Under the pieces are notes generated by a model, which did not search any database, had not been told where the DNA came from, and was given only the letters and a program-made list of their open reading frames with translations. From the NCBI RefSeq assembly GCF_000720765.1, contig NZ_JODC01000021.1:1-64000 (forward strand): a DNA stretch of 64,000 bases, in the 5' to 3' direction. The stretch is from Streptomyces sp. NRRL S-646 (GTDB lineage Bacteria; Actinomycetota; Actinomycetes; Streptomycetales; Streptomycetaceae). This document shows, piece by piece, positions 1 through 9,491 of the stretch (position 1 is the stretch's first letter; each line of letters starts with the position of its first letter). The position numbers were made by a program, and so were the translations under genes.

Positions 1-620
1 CGGCTGGGCCTTCTTCAGCTTCTTCTCCGCACGCCGCAAAAAGCGCGGAGAGTCGATCTTCGTGCCGTCGGACAGGACCGCGAAGTGGGTCAGGCCGAGA
101 TCGATGCCGATGGTGCGGTCGGTCTCCGGCATCCGCATCGCGTCGACGGCCTGGGCGGTGTCGACGACAAAGGAGGCGAAGTACCTGCCGGCCGCGTCCT
201 TGATGACGGTGACGAACGTGGGGGCGGGCAGGGTGCGGGACCACCTCACCTTCACCGCGCCGATCTTCGGCAGGTTCAGCCGGCCACTGCCGGTAATGTT
301 CCAGCGGGCATTGGCGGTGAACCGGATCGACTGCCGCGCGTCCTTACGGGACTTCAACCGTGGTGCTCCCACCTTCGGTCCCTTGCCCAGCCAGGACCGC
401 TCCTTCGTCTGCTTCGCCTCGGTAATCAGCCTCTTCGACTGCTCTGCGGCCTTGGGCAACGGCTGCTTGGCTGCTCTGGCCTCCTCACGGGCGCGGACCG
501 CGTCGTTGAAAACGACACGGGCGCACCCGAACGCCCTCGCCAGGCGCACCCGAACGCCCTCGCCAACGCCCTCTGCTGACCGTTGTCCGGGTACAGGCGC
601 AAGCTGTACCTGAGCTGCAT
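1..620 (-). pseudogene. tnpB: IS200/IS605-family TnpB, 5' part, frameshifted
   Basis: Read leftward from ATG at 620 the protein starts MQLRYSLRLYPDNGQQRALA, the usual TnpB N-terminus. The remainder (RRAEKKLKK, DRTIGIDLGLTHFAVLSDGT with the first RuvC aspartate) lies in a different frame. The cause is visible: a 23-base unit at 521-543 is repeated at 544-566, which adds 23 bases and shifts the frame after about 26 codons. The gene runs off the left edge, so the zinc finger and any guide RNA are outside the window. It is divergent from the broken tnpA at 654, the IS605-type arrangement. The family call is secure; the copy cannot make full-length TnpB. Confidence 0.85.
521..566. repeat. 23-bp tandem duplication inside tnpB
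   Basis: Two head-to-tail copies of a 23-base unit beginning GCGCACCCGAACGCC differ only at the last base. The length is not a multiple of three, so the duplication itself destroys the tnpB frame. Confidence 0.9.
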
Positions 621-653
621 GACCGCCACCGTAGATCTTGGGTTGTGGGTGAG

Positions 654-1058
654 ATGCAGGAGATCAGAACTGGTCGGCACTGTGCTTTCGTGATGCACGC
701 GCACTGGTCTTCGTGACCAAGTTCCGGCACAGAGTGTTCACCGATGCCCATTTGAGGCGCATGGAGGAGATCATGCGGTCGGTGCACGGACTTCGAGTGC
801 GATCTGGTGGAGTTCAACGGCGAGGACAACCACGTCCACCTGCTGGTGAACTTCCCGCCCAAGGTCGCCGTGACCAAGCTGGTCAACTCTCTCAAGGGCG
901 TCTCCTCGCGCCGTCTGCGGCAGGAGTTCCCCGACCTGGTGCGCCCCTACTGGCGGGCCAACAAGCTGTGGTCCCGCTCCTACTTCGCCGGAAGCGTCGG
1001 CGGCGCCCCGCTCACCGTGGTCAGGCAGTACATCGAACAGCAGAACCGGCCGGTATGA
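654..1058 (+). pseudogene. tnpA: IS200/IS605-family TnpA (Y1 HUH transposase) with two frameshifts
   Basis: ATG at 654 opens MQEIRTGRHCAFVMHAH, typical of IS200 TnpA. A missing C near 706 moves the frame (VFVTKFRHRVFTD then continues), and a missing TG near 787 moves it again. The sequence then runs VEFNGEDNHVHLLVNFPP, with the HUH histidines in HVH, to the catalytic tyrosine in RQYIEQQNRP. The two deletions sum to three bases, so the start and end are in the same frame. The length of about 135 codons matches the family. The product would be a Y1 single-strand transposase, but this copy is dead unless both lesions are sequencing errors. Confidence 0.85.
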
Positions 1059-1063
1059 GCGTT

Positions 1064-1167
1064 CCCCGGCTCCGCCGGGGCGGGCCGTCATGACGCTTCG
1101 CGCCATGAGTGACGAATGTGCCCTCTCCGGCTCCGCCGGAGCAGATGCGGCGACGCTCCGCGTCGCC
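1064..1167. repeat. Array of four small hairpins downstream of tnpA
   Basis: Four palindromes follow tnpA: 1064-1080 (7-bp stem, TCC loop), 1088-1108 (imperfect, TTC loop), 1125-1141 (7-bp stem, TCC loop) and 1149-1167 (8-bp stem, TCC loop). Stems differ but the T(C/T)C triloop is kept. Subterminal hairpins of this kind are what IS200/IS605 TnpA recognises at element ends, so this is probably the element end or a REP-like cluster. Confidence 0.65.
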
Positions 1168-1411
1168 ACCATCAGCTGCGCTTCACCCCGGCGTGAACGC
1201 CGAGGCACTGCGAATGAATCTCGGTAGCGCCACAACCAGCCACCGCGAACACCAACGCCGACAGGGCGACTTCCTGATCCAGTCGGCGTTTCGGGTTGTA
1301 TTGCAGGAAGGTCGCCGAGTCCCCATACGCATCAACAGGACGAGAGCGGGATGGCCGCCCAAGACAGCCGAGCTCGCCGCCCTCCCCAGGACACCAACAA
1401 CACCTGCCCGC

Positions 1412-2104
1412 CTACCTCGCCGTCAGCGCGGTGGCCAGTTCGTCCAGTCCGCTGCACCGCAGGTCGAAGACATCGGAACTCGTCGGAGGGTCCCCGACCG
1501 GTCGCTGAACGTAGGCTGTCCGCATCCCCGCCGCCTGGGCTCCGCGAAGATCCCAGGCGTGGGCGGCCACCATGAGCACGCGTTCTGGTGGACATCCGGC
1601 GGTGTCGATCGCAAGCTGATAGACCTCAGGAGCCGGCTTGTAGGCCAGGACGGCTTCACTGGAGAGCGCTTGGTGCCAGCGCAGCCCGGCATGTGCGTTG
1701 AGGCGCAGCAGGGCGGTGCGGCCGGCGTTGGAGAGCCCGAGCACGGGGAATTGCTTCGCCAGCCGTTCGATTCCGGCGACAGAGTCGTCCCAGGGAGGCA
1801 GGCGCTGACCCGCTGTGGCCAGCCGGGCGACGGTCGCCGGATCGGCGAGTCCGGCCTCGCCGACCACCCGTTGAGCTGCCTCTTCATCGATGATCTCGGT
1901 GTTGGCGTACGCACGAAGCCCTTGCGCGATGCGTTGCTGCTCAAGCTCTACATGCTGCTGCCACAAGGTGAGCAACTCGTCGGCAGACGCGTCGTCGGAC
2001 GCAGGCACGGCCTCGCGAATTGCCGCTCGAAGCCCGCTGGTTTCGTCGACCATTGTTCCGAGGACGTCGAAGACGACAACCTCGATGTCGCAGATCCCGG
2101 CCAT
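1412..2104 (-). CDS. Type II haloacid dehalogenase (HAD superfamily)
   Basis: The protein has 230 residues starting MAGICDIEVVVFDVLGT, with an AGGGGG ribosome site 6 bases upstream. The HAD motifs are in order: FDVLGT with the nucleophilic aspartate near residue 11, LSNAG (motif II), YKPAPEVY with the lysine, and AAHAWDLRGAQAAGM (motif IV). The last motif is characteristic of (S)-2-haloacid dehalogenases, which hydrolyse short 2-haloacids to 2-hydroxy acids; many actinobacterial members have unproven substrates. It stands alone between the IS605 remnant and a lipoprotein gene, so the context gives no pathway. Cytoplasmic, no signal peptide. Confidence 0.8.
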   Translation of the reverse strand: MAGICDIEVVVFDVLGTMVDETSGLRAAIREAVPASDDASADELLTLWQQHVELEQQRIAQGLRAYANTEIIDEEAAQRVVGEAGLADPATVARLATAGQRLPPWDDSVAGIERLAKQFPVLGLSNAGRTALLRLNAHAGLRWHQALSSEAVLAYKPAPEVYQLAIDTAGCPPERVLMVAAHAWDLRGAQAAGMRTAYVQRPVGDPPTSSDVFDLRCSGLDELATALTAR

Positions 2105-2441
2105 CCGGCCCCCTGTTCGTGCTGGTGTCAACAGCTCAGCAGGGGACGACCTTGCCCCGAATATCGTCACCAGTCAAGGTGGTGATGCGGATATCGCCGA
2201 CGGTGCCGGCACCTCCGGTTCCACCGCCAAGTGGATCGCCTCGCACCACACCTCCAGCGGCGACTGCACCACGCTGAACGATTGCAGCGCCTTCGCCGTC
2301 TCAGTTGCGGATGACACGGGGAGCGACGGCCCCGAAGAAACCGCCAACCGCACCGGCTGAGCCGGACTGGACCGGGCCGGGCGCCGGTGACCGACAGGCC
2401 GACGCCCGGCTCGGCCCCCTACCCGTACGAGGGTGACCCCG
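2105..2441. other. Intergenic region, nothing recognised
   Basis: Nothing convincing was seen on either strand between the dehalogenase start and the lipoprotein gene. Open frames here lack the codon bias of real genes. Confidence 0.4.
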
Positions 2442-2951
2442 ATGTCCCGACCTCCGCACCGCCGCCATCGTCCCCGCCCGACCCGGGCCGGCGACGCGTG
2501 GCTCGCCATCGCGCCGGCCCTCCTGGCCCTCCTGGTCGTGGGAGTCACTGGCTGCTCGAAGTCCGACGTCCGCAGCGGCGCGCCCCCGCTGAAGCTGTGC
2601 GGGGTCACCTTCTGGAGCGGCGCCGAGGGCATCGGCACGACCCAGCTGAGCACCTCCACCCGCGGCATGCCGTCCGCTCCGGCCGCCGATCGGCTCCCTG
2701 CCACGACCGCCCGGGACTCCGGCGGTCCGCCGCCCCGCGTCGTCTCTGTCTCCTCCGACTGCTCCCACGGCCGTACGGTCGTCGTCTCCCCGGCTTCCTC
2801 TGTGCGCGTCCGCAAGGTGGCGAAGGACGGCGGCGGTCACGTCGTCGCCCTCTCCCTGGTCCCGGCGCAGCCCGGCACACCTGCCGAGGTGCACATCTAC
2901 GCCTACGACGGCACCCGCCCCACTGGCCAACTCCTCACAATGGTGGGCTGA
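2442..2951 (+). CDS. Putative lipoprotein
   Basis: The product is about 169 residues. After a basic N-terminus there is a hydrophobic stretch (AWLAIAPALLALLVVGV) ending in TGC, a plausible lipobox whose cysteine would be the +1 lipidated residue. The mature part is Ser/Pro/Thr-rich with no domain I recognise. GTG at 2433 is an alternative start three codons upstream. Expected location is the outer face of the membrane. A signal peptidase II gene lies about 7 kb away but is not linked by operon structure. Confidence 0.55.
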   Translation: MSRPPHRRHRPRPTRAGDAWLAIAPALLALLVVGVTGCSKSDVRSGAPPLKLCGVTFWSGAEGIGTTQLSTSTRGMPSAPAADRLPATTARDSGGPPPRVVSVSSDCSHGRTVVVSPASSVRVRKVAKDGGGHVVALSLVPAQPGTPAEVHIYAYDGTRPTGQLLTMVG

Positions 2952-3125
2952 TACACGGCGGCCACTACTCGGCCACTGTCTTGCGCTGGACCGTCCCTAC
3001 CGCAACCCCAGCCGTAGCCTGCGCAGAACCCCGCGGGCGATTGCGCAGAGCTCACCAAGCAAAATTCAACTGCGGTGAATCCTGGCCATGTTGCGGTGGA
3101 TAGCCCAACGGGAATGACGCCCTGC

Positions 3126-5213
3126 ATGGGGGCATCGCGCGTACGTCGGACAGCTCTGGTCTATGTCGTTCTGCTGGCTGCAGCCGCGGGACTGGCACTG
3201 TGGCTTTCATCCAAGGAGTTCGAGGCAGCCCGCTTGGCGACCACTGCCATCGCGCTCGTCCTTGCTGCTCCCAGCGCCTACCTGGCCGGGGCTGCCTACC
3301 TCGCTGACCGCCGTGAGGCTGCGGCGGACATCGATGCAAAGACCAGGACGATCGCTGCCGCTGTGGCAGTGGCCGAGGCCCGGCAACGAGCGCAGCTGAT
3401 CGGACCCGGAGCACACCGCATCGACTTGACCTTCCGCTACCGGACCGAGCCTGCCAACAATGCCGCCGGCGCGGACCCTCACGGCCGCCAGACCGGCATC
3501 GTCACCTACTACCGCAGAGTGAACCCTGCCCGTCTGGTGATCACTGGTGAACCCGGCGCCGGGAAGACACTGATTGCCCTGGATCTCCTGCTTGGCCTGC
3601 TGACCAGCCCTCATCGCACGGACGCCGACCCCATTCCGGTCCGCCTCTCCCTGGCTGGCTGGGACACCAGCCAGCCCTTCAAGCAGTGGCTCGCACACCA
3701 GGTCCACCAGCATTTCCGCGACCGTGGCATAACCGCCGCGGACGCTCTGCTCCTCGTTGATCACCACCGCATCCTGCCGGTCCTGGACGGTTTGGACGAA
3801 ATGGATGCCGACACCGCGCCGGTCGGTCGACGCCGCGCCACCTCCGCGCTGCAGCAACTGAACGACTATCAGGACCCCACCGGCAACGCCCCGGTGATCC
3901 TCACCTGCCGTACCACGCAGTATGAGCAACTGGCCGCCCAGGACCTGCGAATGCGTGAGGCCGCTCGCATCCAGATCGATCCGGTCACCGCGTCCCAGGC
4001 GGCCGCCTATCTCACCGCTCGCAGCGCCAACCCAGCCCGCTGGACCGCGGTCATCGACAAGCTCACCGTTACACCTGGCGGCACCCTTGCCCGCGCCCTG
4101 AACACTCCCTGGCGGCTCAACCTGGCAGTCACCGCCTACGAGGAACGCCACCCCGACACGCTCACCTACCCGCATGACCCCGCGTTCCTGCTCACCTTGG
4201 CCTCGTCCAGCGCTGTCCGCGACCACCTGCTTGATCGCTACGTGCCCGCTGCGAGTCGGCAGCACCCAACTCACCCCGGTCGCTACCCTTCCGAGCAGGC
4301 TCACCACTGGCTCGCTGCAGTTGCCACTCACCTTGCAACCGGCACCGCGGCCACCGGACCAACCACCGACATCGTCCTCCACCAACTCTGGCCGATCGCC
4401 GGTCCCCGCCGCGTGCGCACCGCAGACGCTCTTCTCACCACGCTCCTCCTCTTTGTTTGCACCGCCTTCGTCGTGACCCAACTCCCTATCGACTCTTCAC
4501 TTGGCCAACTGTTCCTTGTAGGAGGAACCGCCCATTCCGCCTTCTCGACCGTCTGGCAGGCCAGTCGCCCCACTGTTCCGGACCCCAAGTCCCTCCAGTT
4601 GCACCAGTTACGCGGTCGGGCCCAACGCGCGCAGATCGCCCGGGAACTCGTACGGGGGCTCGTGTCAGGGCTCCTGGCCGGGCTCGCGGTCGGCCTCACG
4701 CTCGCGCTACTGGTCTTCCTCACGGTCGAGCCGGTGCTTGCGCTTGGGGCCTTGCTCGCGTCCGCGCTCCTGGCCAGGCGCGCGTTCGGGCTCGCGGGCG
4801 AACTCGTGGCACCCCTGAATGACGCTCCACCAACCGAGCCGCGCCGTGCGCTCCGGGACGATGTCAGGGTCGGCCTCACGGTGGGTTTCGCGGTGGGCCT
4901 CGTGACCGGGCTCGCGTTCTGGCTCACGCTCACCGCCGTGGCCGCGCTCACCGTCGGCGCCGCGCACGCGTTCACGCTCGGTGTCGGGCTCGGTCTCGGG
5001 CTCACATTGGGGCTTACGTTTGGGCTGCGGATGGCAGGGGCCAGCCGCCGCTACATGGTCTTCCTCTGCTGCGCGCGCGGCCAACTACCCTGGCGCCTGG
5101 GCGCCTTCCTGCATTGGGCATACGGCACGGGAATGCTGCGGATCTCCGGAATGGCGTATCAATTCCGCCACCGTGAACTCCAGGACTGGCTCGCAACGCA
5201 CCCTGTTCCCTAG
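3126..5213 (+). CDS. Membrane-associated NACHT-domain NTPase (STAND family)
   Basis: About 695 residues. Two N-terminal hydrophobic segments (ALVYVVLLAAAAGLALWL and a second about 25 residues on) precede a NACHT NTPase with Walker A GEPGAGKT and Walker B ILPVLDGLDEMD. The sensor region includes TCRTTQYEQLA. The C-terminal third is a run of Gly/Ala/Leu-rich membrane segments ending HRELQDWLATHPVP. Bacterial NACHT proteins are ATP-driven switches and several give phage resistance; this one carries no obvious sensor repeats, so that role is inference. A TTA codon lies at 4608-4610, in frame, implying bldA dependence. No start has a good ribosome site; GTG 3075 and ATG 3114 are alternatives. It stands alone between insertion-sequence remnants. 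Confidence 0.75.
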   Translation: MGASRVRRTALVYVVLLAAAAGLALWLSSKEFEAARLATTAIALVLAAPSAYLAGAAYLADRREAAADIDAKTRTIAAAVAVAEARQRAQLIGPGAHRIDLTFRYRTEPANNAAGADPHGRQTGIVTYYRRVNPARLVITGEPGAGKTLIALDLLLGLLTSPHRTDADPIPVRLSLAGWDTSQPFKQWLAHQVHQHFRDRGITAADALLLVDHHRILPVLDGLDEMDADTAPVGRRRATSALQQLNDYQDPTGNAPVILTCRTTQYEQLAAQDLRMREAARIQIDPVTASQAAAYLTARSANPARWTAVIDKLTVTPGGTLARALNTPWRLNLAVTAYEERHPDTLTYPHDPAFLLTLASSSAVRDHLLDRYVPAASRQHPTHPGRYPSEQAHHWLAAVATHLATGTAATGPTTDIVLHQLWPIAGPRRVRTADALLTTLLLFVCTAFVVTQLPIDSSLGQLFLVGGTAHSAFSTVWQASRPTVPDPKSLQLHQLRGRAQRAQIARELVRGLVSGLLAGLAVGLTLALLVFLTVEPVLALGALLASALLARRAFGLAGELVAPLNDAPPTEPRRALRDDVRVGLTVGFAVGLVTGLAFWLTLTAVAALTVGAAHAFTLGVGLGLGLTLGLTFGLRMAGASRRYMVFLCCARGQLPWRLGAFLHWAYGTGMLRISGMAYQFRHRELQDWLATHPVP

Positions 5214-5535
5214 GAGCACGCCGCCTGCTCCGTCCCTGGAGGGATGGTCCACCGCGACAACGTTCCGCGCCCGCACCCACAGCACGGCGACAAAGTCGAG
5301 ACGGCGGTGGCCAACTATCTCTGAGGAAAATGGTCAACCATCGTTGAACACCGGCCGCCCAACAGCGGACTTCCCATTGTATCTGGCCACCCATCGCTGA
5401 AGGTCCCAGTCGACCGCGACAGCCGGCTGATGTCCTGCTGCCATCCCACCTTGAGCGTGTGCCATCGAAGCCTGAGCGCCCGATCCACAGAACGAGACAG
5501 CTATCTCAATTTTCACGCTCTGCTGAACCGGCACG
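5214..5535. other. Intergenic region before IS701 remnant
   Basis: No gene with normal codon bias was found. The right part probably includes the left end of the IS701 element, but no reliable terminal inverted repeat could be paired. Confidence 0.4.
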
Positions 5536-6875
5536 TCAGACGCCCGCCCGACCTTGGCAATTCAGATGCTCCCGGTTCGCTCGGAGTGCGTGTGGACGCT
5601 CGCGTAAGGCCCTGGTGCTACTTCTTCGTCGCCAGATGGACCAGTTCTCTGCTCGTTGCGGGGAAGTCTTCGGTGCTTGGACGATGCGGTTCCAGATCTT
5701 CCGGATTTCGTTCACCGTGAGAGGGAGAAGATCTGGTCTCTCACCGGATGCGGAGCCCCTTTTTGGGAAGCGCGGCGGAGGACGACGAGGAATGCGGCGG
5801 CAGTCATGGACAGGGTGATGTGCCGATACCACGCTTCGTAGCCGCGAACTTGGCAGTGGTCCAGCCCGGTCTCGTTTTTCGCGGTCTGGAAACATTCCTC
5901 CACCGACCAGCGGGAGCCGGCGACGTGGATCCACTCCTCGAAGGTGGTGTCTTCGGGGGCGAAACAGATGTAGTACGCGATCTCCGCCGGCTTCGACCGG
6001 CTCCGGCGAGCCAGCAGCCAGTGAGCCCAGCCGGAACGGCGCAGGGGTCGGATGGGTTCGGCCGCCCAATCGTAGATACGCGGCCCTCGCACACCGTTCC
6101 CGCAGCTCAGCGGCTCCCAGGCATCCTCCGGCAGCCGGGCGATGACGTGATGGGCCCCTTCCTTGAGGAGGCCCATCGACACGACTGACTGCGACTTGGT
6201 CACCGCCAGGACGTGAGGTATGTCCCGCGACTCGAGCCACAGGCGGAACTGCCCGTCGCCGCCGTATACCGCGTCGGCGGTCACCCAGCCGAACGGAATC
6301 CCTGCCGCCAGAGCGCGTTCGACCATGCGGCGAGCAAGGGCAGGTTTCGTGGCGAACTCAACATCGTCTGGAATGCCGGCCGCGCGACACCGCTCACGAT
6401 CGGAGGTCCATCCCCTCGGGAGATACAACTCCCGGTCCACCAAAGCTCGTCCATGCTGAGAGGCGTAAGCGAGGAACACGCCGATCTGAGAATTCTAGAT
6501 CCTCCCTGCCGTGCCCGAATACTGGCGGGCCACACCGGCCGATTTGCGGCCTTTCTTCAGGAAGCCCGTCTCATCCACGACCAGAACACCGCCGTCCGCG
6601 TCCTCCAACTCGTGTACTACGAGAGCACGTATGTCATCCCGGAGACCATCGACGTCCCAGCAGTAGGAGTTCAGCAGACGCTGCATCCCCTGTGGGCCGG
6701 CGTCACCCACTGCCTCGGCCAGCGTCCAGCCGTTTTTCCGCTCGACCTCGCTGAGCAGTCCCTGCAGGCAGGACCGCATCCGACGCCGAGGCTCAACACG
6801 ACCGAACCGCCCGGCGAACCGCCCCACGAACTCATCAAACAAGCCGGACCAACCGTCAGCTGCCCCCACCGTCAC
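5536..6875 (-). pseudogene. IS701-family transposase, nonsense codon plus frameshift
   Basis: The protein starts at 6875 (MTVGAADGWSGLFDEFVGRF) and includes the DDE-type stretch GGVLVVDETGFLKKGRKSAG. It hits an in-frame TAG at 6495-6497 where relatives have a glutamate codon (GAG to TAG). The same frame resumes at once with NSQIGVFLAYAS and runs through WVTADAVYGGD and WSVEECFQTAKNE. Near 5757-5766, at a run of Cs and Ts, the frame shifts again. The family C-terminus (DLLPLTVNEIRKIWNRIV, then WSIWRRR) is in another frame ending near 5536. Two independent lesions make it a pseudogene. Confidence 0.85.
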
Positions 6876-7131
6876 ACCGACGACAACGAGACACCTGCAC
6901 CGCAGTCACGAAGTGTCGTTTTCGTGTTACGACTCGTAACGAATTGAGCGCGGCATTGCTGTGCAGCATCACGAGGTTTCGCGACCACCTGTGGCTCCCA
7001 GCTGCGCAGGGTACCCAGGGCGAAAATCCTGTGGCCCCGTAAGGCGTAGCTGGCAGACTGTCGAAGTGGACGATCAAGAATCTGACCTCGACACCGGAGC
7101 TGCTCAGGATGCTGTCACCGCCGAGCGATCG

Positions 7132-7938
7132 ATGGTGGCTGACACGACGCGCGCAGCTCGCCGGATGTCGTTCAACGCTGATGCACTGACCTATAAACGA
7201 GGCAGACCACGGTACCCGGACGCGGTCTTCGACCTGTTGGCAGAGCGCTGCGGGCTGCGGCCCGGTGCGCGGGTGCTCGAGATCGGTGCCGGTACGGGAC
7301 TGGCCACCGAGCCGCTGCTGGCGGCCGGCGCGCACGTGGTCGCGGTCGAGCCCGGCGAAAGCCTGGCCGCGATCCTCGTCGCCGATCACGCGTGTGACCG
7401 GCTGGAGGTCCTCGTCAGTGACTTCGAGGCTGTAGACCTGCCAGGCGAGTTCGACCTCGCGGCGGCGGCGACAGCGCTGCATTGGCTCGACCCGGCCACG
7501 TCGACCGCGAAGATCGCCCGGTTGGTGCGTCCGGGCGGCTGGCTGGCGGCGTGGTGGAACGACTTCGGCGACGTCAAGCGGCCGACGCTCTTCCGCGACC
7601 GGCTCGACGAGGTCTACCAAGACCTGCTGCCTGCCGAGACCGGCTACCGGGACAGCCGCTCGCACGTCCTCGACACCGACCGGTGGCGCAGCCAGTTGAC
7701 CACGGGCGGCTACTTCGACAACGTCTCCGTCGAGATCATCGAATGGGAGCAGATCCTGACCGCGCAGACCGCACGGGATCAGTGGTCCACGTTCCCGAAC
7801 ATCGCGGAACTCTCTGCGCCCGACCGCGAAGAGTTCCTCACTCGCCTCGGTTCGCTCGTCGACGAGCTCGGCGGCCAGGTCGCAGACCCGCGCCTAACGG
7901 TCACCTACACCGCTCAACGCGTCCAAGGCTCGCCGTGA
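7132..7938 (+). CDS. Class I SAM-dependent methyltransferase
   Basis: About 268 residues from ATG 7132 (MVADTTRAARRMSFNADAL); ATG 7165 is also possible. The Rossmann SAM-binding motif VLEIGAGTGLATEPLLAAG is followed by VVAVEPGESLAAIL (the acidic residue for the SAM ribose) and AAAATALHWLDP (motif IV region). VRPGGWLAAWWNDFGD is the usual post-beta5 segment. The family is the generic Methyltransf_11/25 type, so the acceptor cannot be named. Its 3' end abuts the IS5 remnant, and its upstream region is occupied by the start of the IS701 copy, so its native operon has been lost. Confidence 0.8.
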   Translation: MVADTTRAARRMSFNADALTYKRGRPRYPDAVFDLLAERCGLRPGARVLEIGAGTGLATEPLLAAGAHVVAVEPGESLAAILVADHACDRLEVLVSDFEAVDLPGEFDLAAAATALHWLDPATSTAKIARLVRPGGWLAAWWNDFGDVKRPTLFRDRLDEVYQDLLPAETGYRDSRSHVLDTDRWRSQLTTGGYFDNVSVEIIEWEQILTAQTARDQWSTFPNIAELSAPDREEFLTRLGSLVDELGGQVADPRLTVTYTAQRVQGSP

Positions 7939-7959
7939 CCCGCATCCGCAGCGGTCCAG

Positions 7960-8349
7960 CAGAACACCATGACGAACGCGAAGACCTGTGGGCCACGGCG
8001 ACACGAGACACAGCGACAATTTCAGCCGTCGCCAGCAGATGACGGCACAGCCGAGGGTGACGAAGGCATGGTGGATGTCGTCGCGGATCTCCCAGCGGAT
8101 GCGCAAGCGGCGAAACCAGTGCAGCAGCGCGATCGTGCCCTCCACGACCCAGCGATAGACGCCCAGTCCGGAGCCGTGTTCGATGCCGCGCCGGGCGATA
8201 TGCGGGGTGATCTCAAACCTGCGCACCCGGTCACGGTAAAGGTCGTGATCGTAGCCGCGGTCGGCATACAGATGCCTGGGCCGCCGTAGCGGTTGGCCGC
8301 GCTTGCCGCGGATCGGCGGCACGGCCTCGATCAGCGGAATCAGTTGAGT
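7960..8349 (-). pseudogene. IS5-family transposase, 3' fragment
   Basis: Reading leftward gives TQLIPLIEAVPPIRGKRG, then HLYADRGYDHDLYRD (with the DDE aspartate in the ADRGYD motif). IARRGIEHGSGLGVYRWVVE follows, carrying the catalytic glutamate, then the C-terminal ICWRRLKLSL. This is the C-terminal half of an IS5-type DDE transposase. The N-terminal half is missing: the family match stops abruptly near 8349, where an in-frame stop precedes it. The fragment abuts the 3' end of the methyltransferase gene. Not functional. Confidence 0.8.
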
Positions 8350-8730
8350 GCCTGTTTGCGATCCCGGTGTCGATCAGGAATGCGGGGTAGGGCTCGGTCA
8401 TGGACCCCGACGAGTCAGAGGCCCCGGCACGGAAGTCCGCTCGTGAAAATGAGGCGCTCGCCCTGTCCGTCTTCGGTCTGCGTCTCCCGCTCCTTCGCCC
8501 GGCCCAAAACCAGCAGCGCACCACAGGGGGTATCCGCATGCCTGGCTAGGTCAGGTAGGCCTCGTGGTCGGAGACGTCGTACACCGCGCCCCTCGCGGTC
8601 GCTTCAGTCATCAAACACGTTTCGACGGTAATCGAACCCTTGGTGTCCTCCATTCGGCGACATCTAAGTTGAGGCGTCCAGCAGCACGAAGACGGCCTGC
8701 GGCGACGCAGGAGACCCACCAGGGGGAAAC
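8350..8730. other. Intergenic region with possible truncated gene start
   Basis: No full gene was seen. On the minus strand a 21-codon frame at 8546-8611 reads MTEATARGAVYDVSDHEAYL and stops. It looks like the start of a gene cut short but is too little to assign. The right end provides the ribosome site (AGGGGGAAAC) of the next gene. Confidence 0.3.
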
Positions 8731-9108
8731 ATGCGCAAGCTGTTCAGTGCCGCCGCGGCGTTCGCGACTGCGGCCACCGCGGTGGTGGCGATCGGCGGGG
8801 CCGCCCAGGCCGCGCCGGCGGGCAACAGCACGGTGTACGGATGCCTCTCCGGCAACGTGTGCATCTGGCCCGAAAGCGTCTGGCCGCAGGAAAACCCGCA
8901 CCCGACCAACCAGTACGCCAGCTACGGCGCCCACAACCTGAGCAACCAGTTCGGGTACCACTGGGTCCTCAACAACCAGTACGGCGGCGCCACCGCGGAC
9001 CTGTGCAACAACTACGGCGGCACCAACTGCGGCGAGCACCTCGCGCAGGACGAGTGGACCTACACGTACCTCACCCCCATCAACTCCATCAAGCTCAACC
9101 GGCCGTAG
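8731..9108 (+). CDS. Small secreted protein, peptidase-inhibitor I36-like
   Basis: 125 residues with a strong AGGGGG ribosome site. A signal peptide (MRKLFSAAAAFATAATAVVA to about residue 28, cut after AQAA) is followed by GCLSGNVCIWPES. That Cys-x5-Cys-x-Trp pattern is common in small secreted Streptomyces proteins annotated as peptidase inhibitor family I36. A second Cys pair (DLCNNYGGTNCGE) probably forms another disulfide. The rest is Asn/Tyr/Gly-rich. Export is secure; the inhibitor function is only by resemblance. It stands alone between transposase fragments. Confidence 0.7.
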   Translation: MRKLFSAAAAFATAATAVVAIGGAAQAAPAGNSTVYGCLSGNVCIWPESVWPQENPHPTNQYASYGAHNLSNQFGYHWVLNNQYGGATADLCNNYGGTNCGEHLAQDEWTYTYLTPINSIKLNRP

Positions 9109-9300
9109 CGCGCCGCTCGCCACGGGGGAGCAACGGCTGGGACCTGTCCACGCCGGTCCCGGCCGTCCCGTTTTCCGCCACACCGGGTGAAAGCTTGGCT
9201 CCCTGTCCGACCCCCGAACACACCACCACGCTAGTGGCTCGTCTCGCATCGTTGACCAAGTAATCGACGTGCCGCCCGGCGGCCAGCAGACTATCTCGCC

Positions 9301-9459
9301 GAGCCGAAGAAGCTCCGCTACCGGCTGCTGCATGCAGCCGCTCGCATCACCCGGGGCGGTCGCCGCTTCCATCTGCGCATCTCCGCAACCTGGCCCTGGC
9401 GAAACGAGCTGACCAGCGCATTCGTAGGCCTCACAGCCCTGCCCCGGCCAGCCACCTGA
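9301..9459 (+). pseudogene. IS1380-family transposase, C-terminal fragment
   Basis: 53 codons ending at TGA 9457-9459 read EPKKLRYRLLHAAARITRGG, then RRFHLRISATWPWRNELTSA, the conserved C-terminus of IS1380-type transposases. Nothing upstream in frame continues the match, so only the tail remains. Confidence 0.7.
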
Positions 9460-9491
9460 AGCATGACAGCGCCCCTGCCCGCCCACCAAGG

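Noticed and set aside
1064..1167. CRISPR array
   Set aside because: The units are self-complementary hairpins of differing sequence without conserved direct repeats or regular spacers, and no cas genes are present.
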